Shown: positions 24,993 to 34,942, counted from the first letter of the stretch. The stretch is DNA of 64,000 nucleotides from Microbulbifer hainanensis (GCF_014904735.1 NZ_JACZCR010000026.1:124001-188000); one strand, 5' to 3'. The notes: a model not told the origin generated them from the letters alone. Numbers and translations: made by a program.

Positions 24993-25921
24993 TGAGCATC
25001 CTGGTTATTGCTGAACACGACAACGCCGAACTGAAGGGCGCCACGCTCTATACCATCGCTGCGGCCAAGGCTATCGGTGGCGACATTCATGTACTGGTTG
25101 CCGGCGCTGGCTGTGGCACTGTGGGCGAAGCCGCCGCCAAGGCCGAGGGCGTCGCAAAGGTCCTGGTTGCGGATAACGCTGCCTACGAGCACCAGCTCGC
25201 GGAAAATGTGGCCAAGCTGGTCGCTGACCTGGGCAAGGATTACAGCCACATCCTGGCTCCGGCGACCACTACCGGCAAAAACATGCTGCCGCGCGCCGCT
25301 GCGCTGCTGGACGTGCAACCCATTTCCGACATCATCGCTGTAGAGAGCGCCGATACCTTCAAGCGCCCGATCTATGCCGGTAACGTCATCGCCACGGTAC
25401 AGAGCTCCGACGCCATCAAGGTGATCTCCGTGCGTACCACTGGGTTCGACCCGGTCACAGCCGAGGGTGGCTCCGCGGCCATCGAGGCCTGCGATATCGC
25501 CGATGATGCCGGCGTATCTTCTTTTGTCGGCGAGGAGCTCGCCAAGTCCGATCGTCCGGAACTGACCTCCGCCAAGGTGGTCATCTCCGGTGGTCGCGGC
25601 ATGCAGAACGGCGAAAACTTCGAGATGCTGTACAAGGTGGCCGACAAGCTGGGTGCCGCTGTGGGCGCGTCCCGCGCCGCGGTAGATGCTGGCTTTGTGC
25701 CGAACGACATGCAGGTCGGGCAGACCGGTAAGATCGTCGCGCCGGACCTGTACATCGCCGTCGGTATTTCCGGTGCCATCCAGCACCTGGCGGGTATGAA
25801 GGATTCCAAGGTGATCGTGGCCATCAACAAAGACGAAGAGGCGCCCATCTTCTCCGTCGCCGATTACGGTCTGGTCGCCGACCTGTTCGAGGCCGTACCG
25901 GAGCTTGAAACAAAGTTGTAA
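24992..25921 (+). CDS. etfA: Electron transfer flavoprotein alpha subunit
   Basis: FAD-carrying alpha subunit of ETF, 309 aa. The C-terminal FAD domain shows [67 protein letters not shown] (in blocks) and [22 protein letters not shown]. Partner of etfB immediately upstream and of the ETF-QO encoded divergently. Terminated at 25951-25973. Confidence 0.96.
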   Translation: MSILVIAEHDNAELKGATLYTIAAAKAIGGDIHVLVAGAGCGTVGEAAAKAEGVAKVLVADNAAYEHQLAENVAKLVADLGKDYSHILAPATTTGKNMLPRAAALLDVQPISDIIAVESADTFKRPIYAGNVIATVQSSDAIKVISVRTTGFDPVTAEGGSAAIEACDIADDAGVSSFVGEELAKSDRPELTSAKVVISGGRGMQNGENFEMLYKVADKLGAAVGASRAAVDAGFVPNDMQVGQTGKIVAPDLYIAVGISGAIQHLAGMKDSKVIVAINKDEEAPIFSVADYGLVADLFEAVPELETKL

Positions 25922-25950
25922 TTATCGATTAATATAATGATCGGTATGGA

Positions 25951-25973
25951 AAGGGCGGCTTCGGCCGCCTTTT
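25951..25973 (+). terminator. Rho-independent terminator after etfA
   Basis: Stem AAGGGCGGC / GCCGCCTTT (with one G-T pair) around a stable TTCG tetraloop, ending in TTTT. Separates etfBA from the secretion operon. Confidence 0.85.
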
Positions 25974-26137
25974 CTATTGCCGTGAATTAGTTCGCCAGCG
26001 CTGTTCACATAAGGAAATATTGGCGCCGTTCTCGTTGTCTTCTTGGGATCATTGCCTTTCTCGGGATGACGAAAGAGAATAGGTGTCAATAATTGATAAA
26101 TACGGCCGACGGGAGACGTTGGCTAACAGGGTTGTTC

Positions 26138-26818
26138 ATGTCCGCAGTAACGCGAGCCATAGGGTCCGCCGGTGCACTGTTTGCACGGGGTGAGACACGT
26201 AGCAAGCTGTCGCGAAGCGCCAAAGCTTCGGTCGGCGTTGTCGGTGGTTGGCTATTTGTTAACCTTCTGGCTTATGGTGACATGCTGGTGCCTGGCGACG
26301 GTCAGGAGTCGCTGCTGGTAGAGCGCCGCGGCGCGAGTCCGGCGATGGCCCGAGCCGAATCCCTTCCCGATACCCCATTCTTTGGTCGTGCCCCGATAAA
26401 AAGTGCCGCCGAACCCGAAGTCGATCTCGCCAATATCCCCATTACCCAGCTCAACCTGATATTGTCCGGTGTCCTTAACAGTAGTAATAAGGACAGGGCA
26501 AGTGCGCTGGTGGCGGAAAAGGGTAAGCCCGCGGAGCGCCTTTACGTCGGCGACAAGTTACCCGGGGGGGCCGAGCTGTACAAGGTGGCAGTCGACCACA
26601 TTGTGCTGCGGCGCAACGGCAAAATGGAAAAGCTGACTTATCCGGATGAAGACGGCCGTCCGACCGTCCCACTACATAAATATTCCAAATATGTGCGCCA
26701 GGCTGCTGCGGCGGCAGAAACCGCCAGTGCGTCGGGGGGAAACAATCAGTCCATCCGCGAGCGCCTGGAGGAGCTGCGGAAGTTGGCCCGGGAACGCCGT
26801 GCAGAGCGGCGCCAGTAA
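26138..26818 (+). CDS. gspC: Type II secretion system protein C (GspC)
   Basis: Bitopic inner-membrane protein that links the T2SS inner-membrane platform to the GspD secretin. About 226 aa from ATG 26138; TTG at 26093 is an alternative start. One TM helix (SVGVVGGWLFVNLLAYGDML) followed by the periplasmic homology region (ITQLNLILSGVLNSSNKDRASALVAEKGKPAERLYVGDKLPGGAELYKVAVDHIVLRRNGKMEKL, a typical HR domain, described in blocks). No PDZ domain; the C-terminus is a charged, probably helical tail (ERLEELRKLARERRAERRQ) as in short Xcp-type GspC proteins. First gene of gspC-M. Confidence 0.88.
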   Translation: MSAVTRAIGSAGALFARGETRSKLSRSAKASVGVVGGWLFVNLLAYGDMLVPGDGQESLLVERRGASPAMARAESLPDTPFFGRAPIKSAAEPEVDLANIPITQLNLILSGVLNSSNKDRASALVAEKGKPAERLYVGDKLPGGAELYKVAVDHIVLRRNGKMEKLTYPDEDGRPTVPLHKYSKYVRQAAAAAETASASGGNNQSIRERLEELRKLARERRAERRQ

Positions 26819-26876
26819 AACTCGATTTCAAGACCATCGATTTCAGACCTGAATTAAAAAAAGAGCCAGATAAATA

Positions 26877-28883
26877 ATGATGAGGAAGTTTTATCGGGGG
26901 CTGTTAGCCGTCGGACTGGGATTGTTGCTGACGACTTCTGTGCTGGCTCAGGCGCCCGAGAGGGTCACTCTGTCGCTGGACAACGCGGATATCCGCGACC
27001 TGATCAATTGGGCCGCGGATTTCACCGGCAAAAACATCGTTGTGCACCCGAACGTCAAGGGCAAGGTAACGGTGATCGCCGGGGATCCCATGACCCACGA
27101 CGAGGCGTTCAACGTCTTCATGTCGGTGCTGCAGGTAAACGGGTTCAGCCTGGTGGAGCAGGGGGACACCTGGAAAGTGGTTCCCGATGCGCTGGCCAAG
27201 CAACAGGCCATTCCTGTAGTGGACGATAACAGCGAGGGGAAGGTGCCGCCGGAATCGCTGGTGGTGCGCACGGTGCGGGTGGAGAATATTTCCGCTGCGC
27301 AGCTGATCGCCATGCTGCGCCCGCTGATTCCGCAGACCGGGCACCTGGCGGCCTACGCGGATACCAATACCTTGATCATTGCCGACCGGGCCGCGAATAT
27401 CGATCAGATTGTGCGCCTGGTGCACAAACTAGACCGTGCCGGCGCTATTGATATCGAGATGGTTCCGCTGCAGTTCGCGTCGGCCAAGGACATCAAGCAG
27501 GTTCTGATGGAACTGTTGCAGTCCGGCGGTGGCAAGCAGGCCGGCAACGACGTGCAGCCGCTGCGTATCGCCGTGGACGAGCGTTCCAACAGCGTGCTGC
27601 TGACAGGCGACCCCGTCACCCGCCAGCAGTTGAAAAATGTCATTCACCGCCTCGACCAGCCGCTATCCGGCGATGGCAATACGGCGGTGGTCTATGTCCA
27701 GTACGCGAATGCCTCCGACCTGAAGCCGATTCTCGAGGGAATGAGCGGCAGTATCCAGAAGACCGAGAAAGACCAGCAGGCCGCCGATGTGGAGGTCAGC
27801 ATTCAGGTCAATGAATCCCTCAACTCCCTGGTTCTGACGGCGCCACCGGCCCTGTTGGAAACCATGAAGGGCGTGATTGCCAAGCTGGATGTGCGTCGTG
27901 CCCAGGTCCTGATCGAGGCGGTGATCGTCGAGGTCAGCGAGGGCACCGGCAACCAGCTGGGTATCAAGTGGATCGCCGGCACCGATGACAATACCGTGGC
28001 GGGTTTCAACAACGACGCGGCGCCGACCGAGCTGACCGATGACAACGGCAATGTCATCTCCGACATCAATCCTTTTTCACTGAGCCCGACCAACCTGCTC
28101 GGTACCGGTCTCAACCTCGGCTACCTGAGCGGAACCGACATTCGCGTGGCCGTGAAGGCTCTGGCGACTCAGTCCAATTCCAATATCCTGTCCACCCCGA
28201 CGGTGATTGCGCTGGATAACGAGGAAGCTGAAATTCTGGTGGGCCAGAACGTCCCCTTTGTAACCGGCCAGCAATTGCTATCCGGCAGCAACAACGATCC
28301 GTTTACGACCATTCAGCGCGAGGACGTCGGTACCACGCTGAAAGTCACGCCGCGGGTGAACAACAACAACTCGGTGACGCTGGATATCGAGCAGAAGGTC
28401 GAGAACGTGCTGCCGTTTGCGGAAACGGCGGAAGGGGCGTCGGACCTGGTAACCAGTAAGCGTGAGATCCGCACCAAGGTGTTGATCGACGACGGCGCCA
28501 TCCTGGTTCTGGGTGGCCTGATCGAGGACAAGGTCACCGAGACCAAGTCCAAGGTGCCGCTGCTGGGGGATATCCCCGGTATCGGCCGGCTGTTCCGTTC
28601 CAGTAACAAGGACGTGACCAAGACCAATTTGATGGTCTTCCTGCGACCGAAGATCCTGAATACCCAGGTTGCCGGCTACGAAGAGACCCGCAAACGGTAT
28701 CTGGATATGCAGCAGAGGCAGCTGCGTATGCGCGGCGACACCAGCCTGATCTGGGATTGGCACCGCGGCGACGTATTACCCGACCTGTTGCCGCCCACGG
28801 GAACTTACAGTGACGATGCAGCTACCGACGGCGATGACTCGCCGATGAAGGTGCTGGATTCCGAGGTGATTGATTCCAAATGA
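26877..28883 (+). CDS. gspD: Type II secretion system secretin GspD
   Basis: Outer-membrane pore of the T2SS. 668 aa. Signal peptide ending ...TSVLAQA, N0 domain (VTLSLDNADIRDLINWAADFTGKNIVVHPNVKGKV region), repeated N1-N3 domains, and the secretin barrel with RAQVLIEAVIVEVSEG, VPFVTGQQL, VGTTLKVTPRVNNNNSVTLDI and VLGGLIEDKVTETKSKVPLLGDIPGIGRLF. The stop overlaps gspE by 4 nt (ATGA). No gspS-like pilotin gene is nearby. Confidence 0.96.
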   Translation: MMRKFYRGLLAVGLGLLLTTSVLAQAPERVTLSLDNADIRDLINWAADFTGKNIVVHPNVKGKVTVIAGDPMTHDEAFNVFMSVLQVNGFSLVEQGDTWKVVPDALAKQQAIPVVDDNSEGKVPPESLVVRTVRVENISAAQLIAMLRPLIPQTGHLAAYADTNTLIIADRAANIDQIVRLVHKLDRAGAIDIEMVPLQFASAKDIKQVLMELLQSGGGKQAGNDVQPLRIAVDERSNSVLLTGDPVTRQQLKNVIHRLDQPLSGDGNTAVVYVQYANASDLKPILEGMSGSIQKTEKDQQAADVEVSIQVNESLNSLVLTAPPALLETMKGVIAKLDVRRAQVLIEAVIVEVSEGTGNQLGIKWIAGTDDNTVAGFNNDAAPTELTDDNGNVISDINPFSLSPTNLLGTGLNLGYLSGTDIRVAVKALATQSNSNILSTPTVIALDNEEAEILVGQNVPFVTGQQLLSGSNNDPFTTIQREDVGTTLKVTPRVNNNNSVTLDIEQKVENVLPFAETAEGASDLVTSKREIRTKVLIDDGAILVLGGLIEDKVTETKSKVPLLGDIPGIGRLFRSSNKDVTKTNLMVFLRPKILNTQVAGYEETRKRYLDMQQRQLRMRGDTSLIWDWHRGDVLPDLLPPTGTYSDDAATDGDDSPMKVLDSEVIDSK

Positions 28884-30370
28884 CGCCTGAAGTGGTAACA
28901 CCGCCCACACGGCGACTGCCTTACGCCTTCGCCAAGCGCCACCGGGTGCTGCTGGTGGAGGTCGACGGCCAGCCGCGCTGCCAGTATGTGGCGCCGCTGA
29001 ATCCGTCAGCGCTGGCAGAAGTACAGCGTCTGTGCGGTTGCGCAGTGGACCTCGACGAGGTTGCAGATGAGGCTTTCCAGGCCGCGCTGCAGCGCCTGTA
29101 TGAAAACCGTGAAGGTGGTAACCTGTCGGATGTGGAAGGGCTCGGGGACGAGTTGGATCTGGCGGCGGTGGTCGATTCCCTGCCGGAGACCGAGGACCTG
29201 CTGGAGCAGGAAGATGACGCGCCGATCGTCAAACTGATCAACGCCATCTTTGCCGAGTCGCTGAAGCAGGGCGCTTCGGATATTCATATTGAGACTTTTG
29301 AAAAGCGCCTGGTCGTACGTTTCCGCGTGGACGGTGTCCTCCGTGAGGTGCTGGAACCGCGGCGCGCTCTGGCGCCCCTGTTAGTATCGCGTATCAAGGT
29401 GATGGCCAAGTTGGACATTGCAGAGAAGCGCGTGCCCCAGGATGGCCGCATTTCCCTGTTGATGGCCGGGCGCGAGGTGGATGTGCGCGTTTCCACCATG
29501 CCTTCGTCCGCCGGCGAGCGTGTGGTCATGCGTCTGCTCGACAAGCAGGCGGGCAAGATGGATCTGACTCGGCTGGGGATGGCGGATAGTGATCTCGAAG
29601 TCATGACCGCACTGCTGAGTCGCCCACACGGTATTCTGCTGGTGACCGGCCCAACGGGCTCCGGTAAGACCACGACGCTCTACGCCGGCCTCGGCAGCAT
29701 CAACAATCGTGAAAAGAACATCCTCACGGTCGAAGACCCGGTGGAATACAACCTCGAGGGTGTCGGCCAGACGCAGGTCAATACCAAGGCGGACATGACC
29801 TTTGCCCGTGGATTGCGGGCCATCCTGCGCCAGGACCCGGATGTGGTGATGGTCGGTGAGATCCGCGACCTGGAGACGATGCAGATCGCGATTCAGGCCA
29901 GTTTGACCGGTCACCTGGTGCTCTCCACGCTGCACACCAATACTGCGCTGGGCGCCGTGACACGCCTCGTGGATATGGGCATTGAACCCTTCCTGCTGTC
30001 GTCGAGCCTGATCGGCGTGCTGGCGCAGCGGCTGGTGCGCGTGCTGTGTCCCGAGTGCAAGGTGTCACACAGTGCTGATGCCAGCGAGCGCCGCCTGCTC
30101 GGAGTGAAAGAGGGCGAGGCCGCGATTATCTACCGCCCGGCGGGCTGTGATCACTGCAGCCACAGTGGCTATGTCGGCCGCGTCGGCATCTATGAACTGG
30201 TGCCGGTCAGCGAGACCATGCGCCAGCTGATTCACGACCGGGCCTCCGAGAGCAAATTGGTGGCCGAGGCGCGCAAAGTTTCGCGGAGCATTCGCGACGA
30301 CGGCATGGCCAAGGTACTGGCCGGTATCACTTCACTGGAGGAAGTGCTGCGGGTTACCCAGGAGTCATAG
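28880..30370 (+). CDS. gspE: Type II secretion ATPase GspE
   Basis: Cytoplasmic hexameric ATPase powering pseudopilus assembly. 496 aa. N1E-like domain (KRHRVLLVEVDGQPRC...), then Walker A GPTGSGKTT (257-265), the Asp box (LTVEDPVEYNLEGVGQTQVN), Walker B ILRQDPDVVMVGEIRD, His box LVLSTLHTNTA, and the tetracysteine zinc site CPEC...CDHC typical of GspE. Start overlaps the gspD stop; 99 nt of non-coding sequence precede gspF. Confidence 0.96.
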   Translation: MTPEVVTPPTRRLPYAFAKRHRVLLVEVDGQPRCQYVAPLNPSALAEVQRLCGCAVDLDEVADEAFQAALQRLYENREGGNLSDVEGLGDELDLAAVVDSLPETEDLLEQEDDAPIVKLINAIFAESLKQGASDIHIETFEKRLVVRFRVDGVLREVLEPRRALAPLLVSRIKVMAKLDIAEKRVPQDGRISLLMAGREVDVRVSTMPSSAGERVVMRLLDKQAGKMDLTRLGMADSDLEVMTALLSRPHGILLVTGPTGSGKTTTLYAGLGSINNREKNILTVEDPVEYNLEGVGQTQVNTKADMTFARGLRAILRQDPDVVMVGEIRDLETMQIAIQASLTGHLVLSTLHTNTALGAVTRLVDMGIEPFLLSSSLIGVLAQRLVRVLCPECKVSHSADASERRLLGVKEGEAAIIYRPAGCDHCSHSGYVGRVGIYELVPVSETMRQLIHDRASESKLVAEARKVSRSIRDDGMAKVLAGITSLEEVLRVTQES

Positions 30371-30469
30371 CGCATGATGATCGTCGGCAGTGGATACACA
30401 GCAAGTATCAATCGCCCGGTCGCCAGTGTCGGGATCTTTGGCGTTTTCGCGGGCGGGGAGTTTTGAGTA

Positions 30470-31684
30470 ATGGCGGCGTTTGAATATACAGCCCTGACCG
30501 ACGCCGGTCGCAAGAACCGCGGCACCCTGGAAGCCGACAGCGCCCGCGCGGCGCGCCAGCAATTGCGGGCCCGGGGCATGGTACCCCTGGAGGTGGCTCC
30601 GGCGACCGAGTCCAGTGAAGTTGGGGCCAAGCTGTTTTCCGGTAGCCCCGGACTCAGCGTCAAGCACCTGGCACTGCTGACTCGCCAGATTGCTACCCTG
30701 CTGCGCGCCGGTATTCCGCTGGAGGAAACCCTCGGCGCCATTGCCAACCAGACCCGCAATCACAAGATACGCCGCATTGTACTCGCCGTGCGCGGCAAGG
30801 TCCTCGAGGGGCACAGCTTTGCCCAGGCCCTGGGTAGTTTCCCGCGCGCTTTCCCCAAGCTCTATCGCGCTACCGTGGAAGCCGGCGAACACTCCGGCCA
30901 CCTGGATGCCGTGCTGGAGCGCCTCGGTGACTATACCGAGAACCAGCAGCAGTTCCGGCAGAAGGTACAGCTCGCACTGATTTACCCGATGGTGCTCGTG
31001 GTCGTCTGTGTTCTCGTGGTGACCGGCTTGATGGTTTATGTCGTCCCGGACGTCATCGAGGTCTTTACCGGGACCGGCCAGGTGTTGCCGCTGGCGACTC
31101 GTATACTGGTGGCGTTGAGTGACTTTATTTCCGCCTGGGGCTGGCTGGTGCCGCCGGCGCTGATCGCGCTGGCCGTTGTGATTGTTCTGCTGCTGCGCCG
31201 CCCGGCAATCCGCTACCGCTTCCACCACCGCCTGCTGGATGTGCCGGTGATCGGTTGGCTGGTGCGCGGTGCCCAGAGTAGTCGCTATGTCGGCACGCTG
31301 GCCATTCTCACTGGCAGCAGCGTGCCGCTGGTACAGGCGATGGGTATCGCCGGCGGCGTGATGAACAACGAGTTTCTCAAGGAGCGGCTGCAGCGCGCAC
31401 AGAAGACGGTTCGCGAGGGGGGGAGCCTGCGCCGCGCTCTCGAGGATGTGGAGTACTTTCCGCCAATGATGATTTACATGATTGCGAGCGGCGAGTCCTC
31501 GGGGACCCTGGACCAGATGTTGCACCGGGCGGCGGAATCCCAGGAGCGCGACCTCCAGGGCGCAGTGACCGCCTTTGTCAGCCTGTTTGAACCGGTAATG
31601 TTGTTGCTGATGGCTGCCGTAGTTTTGTTTATCGTAGTGGCGATCATGATGCCGATTTTGAGCATGAATCAACTTGTGGTGTGA
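30470..31684 (+). CDS. gspF: Type II secretion inner-membrane platform protein GspF
   Basis: Polytopic platform protein that contacts GspE and GspL. 404 aa, family length. Two repeated T2SSF domains (LALLTRQIATLLRAGIPLEETL and VGTLAILTGSSVPLVQAMGIAGGVMNN), with three TM helices around LALIYPMVLVVVCVLVVTGLMVYVVPDVIEVF and the C-terminal VMLLLMAAVVLFIVVAIMMPIL. ATG at 30470 with GGCGGGGAG eight nt upstream. Confidence 0.96.
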   Translation: MAAFEYTALTDAGRKNRGTLEADSARAARQQLRARGMVPLEVAPATESSEVGAKLFSGSPGLSVKHLALLTRQIATLLRAGIPLEETLGAIANQTRNHKIRRIVLAVRGKVLEGHSFAQALGSFPRAFPKLYRATVEAGEHSGHLDAVLERLGDYTENQQQFRQKVQLALIYPMVLVVVCVLVVTGLMVYVVPDVIEVFTGTGQVLPLATRILVALSDFISAWGWLVPPALIALAVVIVLLLRRPAIRYRFHHRLLDVPVIGWLVRGAQSSRYVGTLAILTGSSVPLVQAMGIAGGVMNNEFLKERLQRAQKTVREGGSLRRALEDVEYFPPMMIYMIASGESSGTLDQMLHRAAESQERDLQGAVTAFVSLFEPVMLLLMAAVVLFIVVAIMMPILSMNQLVV

Positions 31685-31717
31685 GAGCCTGAACACAGGC
31701 TATGTGGAGTGAAGACA

Positions 31718-32146
31718 ATGAAAAACTTACGCAAAAGCAGTGGCTTTACGCTGATCGAGATCATGGTGGTTATCGTGATCCTCGGTGTACTCGCGGCGCT
31801 GGTGGTTCCCAATGTGATGGGCAAGGCCGGTGAAGCGCGGATGAAGGCAGCGCGTGTGGACCTGAAGGGTATCGAGACGGCGCTGGATCTCTACCGCATG
31901 GACAACTTCTCCTACCCCAGTACCGATCAGGGGTTGCAGGCGCTGGTCAGCAAGCCGACGGGATTTCCCGAGCCGAAGAACTGGAACCAGCCCTACCTGA
32001 AAAAGGCGCCCAAGGATCCCTGGGGTAATCCCTACGAGTACATCGCCCCGGGCACCACCGGTCCCTATGACCTGTTCAGCCTCGGTGCCGACGGCAAGCC
32101 CGGTGGCGAAGGCGAGGCGGCGGATATCTCTGTCGCGGACCTGTAA
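31718..32146 (+). CDS. gspG: Major pseudopilin GspG
   Basis: Main building block of the T2SS pseudopilus. 142 aa. Class III prepilin leader KSSGF|TLIEIMVVIVILGVLAALVVPNVM with cleavage after Gly, then the GspG signature RMDNFSYPSTDQGLQALV and DPWGNPYEYIAPG, ending in a calcium-site-like GADGKPGGEGEAADIS. ATG 31718 is chosen because GGAG lies eight nt upstream; a GTG at 31709 would add three residues. Needs a prepilin peptidase encoded elsewhere. Confidence 0.96.
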   Translation: MKNLRKSSGFTLIEIMVVIVILGVLAALVVPNVMGKAGEARMKAARVDLKGIETALDLYRMDNFSYPSTDQGLQALVSKPTGFPEPKNWNQPYLKKAPKDPWGNPYEYIAPGTTGPYDLFSLGADGKPGGEGEAADISVADL

Positions 32147-32167
32147 CTGGTCGTTGGGCGTCCGGTC

Positions 32168-32746
32168 ATGTCCCGAATAGCGGCCCGCAGCCGCGGTTTT
32201 ACCCTGATAGAACTGCTGGTTGTCATCGTGATCATCGCCGTACTGGCGGGCATGGCGGTTGTTTCCCTGGGCAATTCGGGCGCCCGTGCCTGGACCGGCG
32301 AGGTACAGCGCCTCGCCAACCTGTTGCAGCTGGTGGCGGATCGTGCACTGATCGACAAGGCGCACTACGGTGTGGTGCTGAAACCCGACGGCTACAGTGT
32401 CGTGCGTTTCGACCCCGCCACCTTGCAATGGCAGCCCCTCGATGGCGCTACTGGCAAAGCCGGGGCCGCCGCGCGTTTCGCCTCCCGCCAGCTGCCCGGT
32501 GATACGCGTATCGAAGTGATCGATGAAGCCGAGTTGCCAGTCGCCGCGCCGACAGAGTTTGCGGCGGAGAAATCCAAACAAGAAGAGGGCGCGGTGCCGC
32601 AGTTCGTGGCCATGTCCAGCGGCGAGATCCTGCCGGTCGAGCTCGAAATCTACATGTTGCGCGACGGCGACATCAGCCGCGGCGCGACCATCTCCTATAC
32701 CAGCCTGCACGGCCTCCAACTCGAGTGGCAGGCCGATGATTTCTAA
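32168..32746 (+). CDS. gspH: Minor pseudopilin GspH
   Basis: 192 aa with prepilin leader RSRGF|TLIELLVVIVIIAVLAGMAVVSLG. Minor pseudopilin of the pseudopilus; the C-terminal domain is variable and carries a Lys/Gln/Glu-rich insert (AAEKSKQEEG). Gene order after gspG and before gspI supports the call. Its last codons overlap the gspI start by 11 nt. Confidence 0.9.
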   Translation: MSRIAARSRGFTLIELLVVIVIIAVLAGMAVVSLGNSGARAWTGEVQRLANLLQLVADRALIDKAHYGVVLKPDGYSVVRFDPATLQWQPLDGATGKAGAAARFASRQLPGDTRIEVIDEAELPVAAPTEFAAEKSKQEEGAVPQFVAMSSGEILPVELEIYMLRDGDISRGATISYTSLHGLQLEWQADDF

Positions 32747-33149
32747 TATTTCCCGCAAGCGGCAGCGCGGTTTTACCCTGATTGAAGTACTGGTGGCGCT
32801 GGCCATATTCGGCGTCATCGCCATCAGTGTCTTTGCCACGATGCAGAACAGCGTGCGCCAGCAGGCGATCATGGAGCAGCGGCTCGCCGCCAATCTGGTC
32901 GCCCAGCAGGTGCTGGCCGAGATTCGCCTGCGCAGCCCCTGGCCGCCCATTGGCGAGAAGACTGAGCGGGTGCCGCAGGGGCAGCAGGAGTGGCAGGTCA
33001 CCGCCCGCGTCGAGGACACCTCGGAAGAGCGCATGCGCCATATCACCGTCGAGGTGGGGTATGCGGATGCGCCCCATCCGACCCTGACCCTGGACGCCTG
33101 GGCCGCGCGGGAAGATGCGCGGGGAGAAGGTGGAGAGGAGCAACGATGA
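32736..33149 (+). CDS. gspI: Minor pseudopilin GspI
   Basis: 137 aa from ATG 32736 (MISNISRKRQRGF|TLIEVLVALAIFGVIAI). Tip-complex pseudopilin that binds GspJ and GspK. The family segment NLVAQQVLAEIRL and the WQVTARVEDT strand are present. A much longer open frame exists upstream but is a shadow of gspH. Ends overlapping gspJ by 4 nt. Confidence 0.92.
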   Translation: MISNISRKRQRGFTLIEVLVALAIFGVIAISVFATMQNSVRQQAIMEQRLAANLVAQQVLAEIRLRSPWPPIGEKTERVPQGQQEWQVTARVEDTSEERMRHITVEVGYADAPHPTLTLDAWAAREDARGEGGEEQR

Positions 33150-33940
33150 TGCACGTCGAGCCCCTCCGCCAGCGCGGTTTCACCCTGATCGAGACACTGG
33201 TTGTCCTGGTGATGGTGTCGATCATCTGTATCGGCTCCTATGCGCTGCTGAACAACTTCAACCGCACGGACCAGGTGCTGGAAAATCGCGCCGAGGCGCT
33301 GCGCCGTTACGCCATGGCGATGTACCGCATCGGCGATGACTTCCGGCAACTTACCGTGCGACCGGTGAAGAACGGCTACAACGGCTACGAGCCCGCACTG
33401 CGCGGGGATACGGATGAAATCGAGTTTACCCGTCTGGGCGCCGCCAACCTGACCCGCGAACCCCGCGGAGAGCTTCAGCGCCTGGCCTACAGCACCGGGT
33501 ACGCCGAAGACGCGGATACCTCTGCGACTGACGAAGAGGATGCCGGTGCGCTGCTGCTGCGGAGCCGCTGGCGGGTGCTTGACCGGGCTCCGGATTCAGA
33601 ACCGGTGGTAGAGCCCCTGCTTGAAGGCGTGGAGACTCTGAACTTTCGCTATTTCGATCCGGATACCGAGGCCTGGCTGTCCCAGTGGCCGCCGGTCACT
33701 TCGCGCACCTCCACAGCTGCTGCCGACCGCAGCCTGCCGCGTGCCATCGAGCTGGTGCTGGTCACCCGCAGTGGCGGCGAGCTGCGTCGCGTGTTTAATC
33801 TGCCCCGGGTATCGGCAAGTGCCGGCGGGCAAAGCGATGGGGCAGACGGCGCGGGCGGCGACGAAGGGCGCGCTGACGACGGCGAAGGCACTGAAGATGG
33901 CCAGGGCGAGGAGAGCCGGGGAGGGCGCGATCGTGAATAG
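33146..33940 (+). CDS. gspJ: Minor pseudopilin GspJ with acidic C-terminal tail
   Basis: 264 aa from ATG 33146 (GAGGAG upstream, overlap with gspI stop). Prepilin leader RQRGF|TLIETLVVLVMVSIICIGSYALL, then the GspJ domain (RYAMAMYRIGDDFRQLTVRPV, WRVLDRAPDSEPVVEPLLEGVETLNFRYFD). After about residue 215 comes an unusual tail of Gly, Asp, Glu and Ala (GGDEGRADDGEGTEDGQGEE) that is not part of the usual fold. The last 8 nt overlap gspK. Confidence 0.93.
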   Translation: MMHVEPLRQRGFTLIETLVVLVMVSIICIGSYALLNNFNRTDQVLENRAEALRRYAMAMYRIGDDFRQLTVRPVKNGYNGYEPALRGDTDEIEFTRLGAANLTREPRGELQRLAYSTGYAEDADTSATDEEDAGALLLRSRWRVLDRAPDSEPVVEPLLEGVETLNFRYFDPDTEAWLSQWPPVTSRTSTAAADRSLPRAIELVLVTRSGGELRRVFNLPRVSASAGGQSDGADGAGGDEGRADDGEGTEDGQGEESRGGRDRE

Positions 33941-34940
33941 GCACAGTCCCCGCCGCCAGCGCGGCGTCGCCCTGATTACGGTGCTGCTGGTGATGGTCAT
34001 CGCCATCGTAGTGGCGACACATGCAATTACCCGCAACCGCATAGCCGTTTCGAGGACCAGTGCACTGCTGGCGAACACGCAATTGGCGGAATTTGTCGGC
34101 GGCGCCGAAGCCTGGGCAAAAGTGGCGCTGGAAAAGGATTATGAAGCGGATCGTGAGCAGCAGCCGGCCGCGGACTCCGCACAGGAAGCCTGGGCGCAAA
34201 AGGCGCTCGCATTCAATCCTGATAATGGAAAAATCCGCATTAATATCAAAGACTTGAATTCATGTTTTAATGTCAACAATCTGGTCGAAGGCGGCGACAG
34301 CGACCAGCGCCAGATCTTCGAGCGGCTGGTGCGTACCGTCACTGGCCGGGCGGAGCTGGCTCAGGCGATCCTGGACTGGGTCGATAGCGGCGATACGCCG
34401 CTGGCGCCGGGTACGGAAGACGATGGATACCTGGGGCTGGAGGTCGCGCACCGCACGCCGGATACCCTGATCAGCGATGTGTCCGAACTGGCATCGGTCC
34501 AGGGCATGGAGACGGAAGACTGGGATTCCCTGCGCCCGTTCCTGTGTGCACTGCCGGAATCGGGCACATCGATCAATGTGAACTTTGCGCCAGTGGAGCT
34601 GCTCCAGGCGATCGATCCGCAGGGCAATGCGAGCGAACTGCTGAGTTTCCGGGAAAGCAACGGTGTGCTCAACCAGCGTTCGCAGCTGACCGCCTACGGC
34701 TTTGCCAACGCCAGCGGACTGGTATTCAACAGCCAGTACTACCTCGCGCGCATTGCCGTACAGCTGGGCGAGGGCGGCGAATACCGGCAGTATTGGGAAA
34801 GTGAGCTGCAGCTGGACGAAACAACGGGTGAGGCGAAGCTGGTGCAGCACCAGCGGCGCGCGTTTTCCGGCACGTTCATGAACGAATTGCTGAACTATGA
34901 AACTGGCGATAATGATCAAAAAACCAATAAAACCAAGTAG
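33933..34940 (+). CDS. gspK: Tip pseudopilin GspK
   Basis: 335 aa from a GTG at 33933 inside the end of gspJ. Leader RQRGV|ALITVLLVMVIAIVVATHAI; lack of Glu at +5 is the GspK hallmark. Large globular alpha domain with LNSCFNVNNLVEG, ILDWVDSGDTPLAPGTEDDGYLG (SAM-like insert) and NVNFAPVELLQAI. It caps the GspI-J-K tip complex. gspL begins 2 nt after the stop. Confidence 0.94.
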   Translation: MNRHSPRRQRGVALITVLLVMVIAIVVATHAITRNRIAVSRTSALLANTQLAEFVGGAEAWAKVALEKDYEADREQQPAADSAQEAWAQKALAFNPDNGKIRINIKDLNSCFNVNNLVEGGDSDQRQIFERLVRTVTGRAELAQAILDWVDSGDTPLAPGTEDDGYLGLEVAHRTPDTLISDVSELASVQGMETEDWDSLRPFLCALPESGTSINVNFAPVELLQAIDPQGNASELLSFRESNGVLNQRSQLTAYGFANASGLVFNSQYYLARIAVQLGEGGEYRQYWESELQLDETTGEAKLVQHQRRAFSGTFMNELLNYETGDNDQKTNKTK

Positions 34941-34942
34941 TT

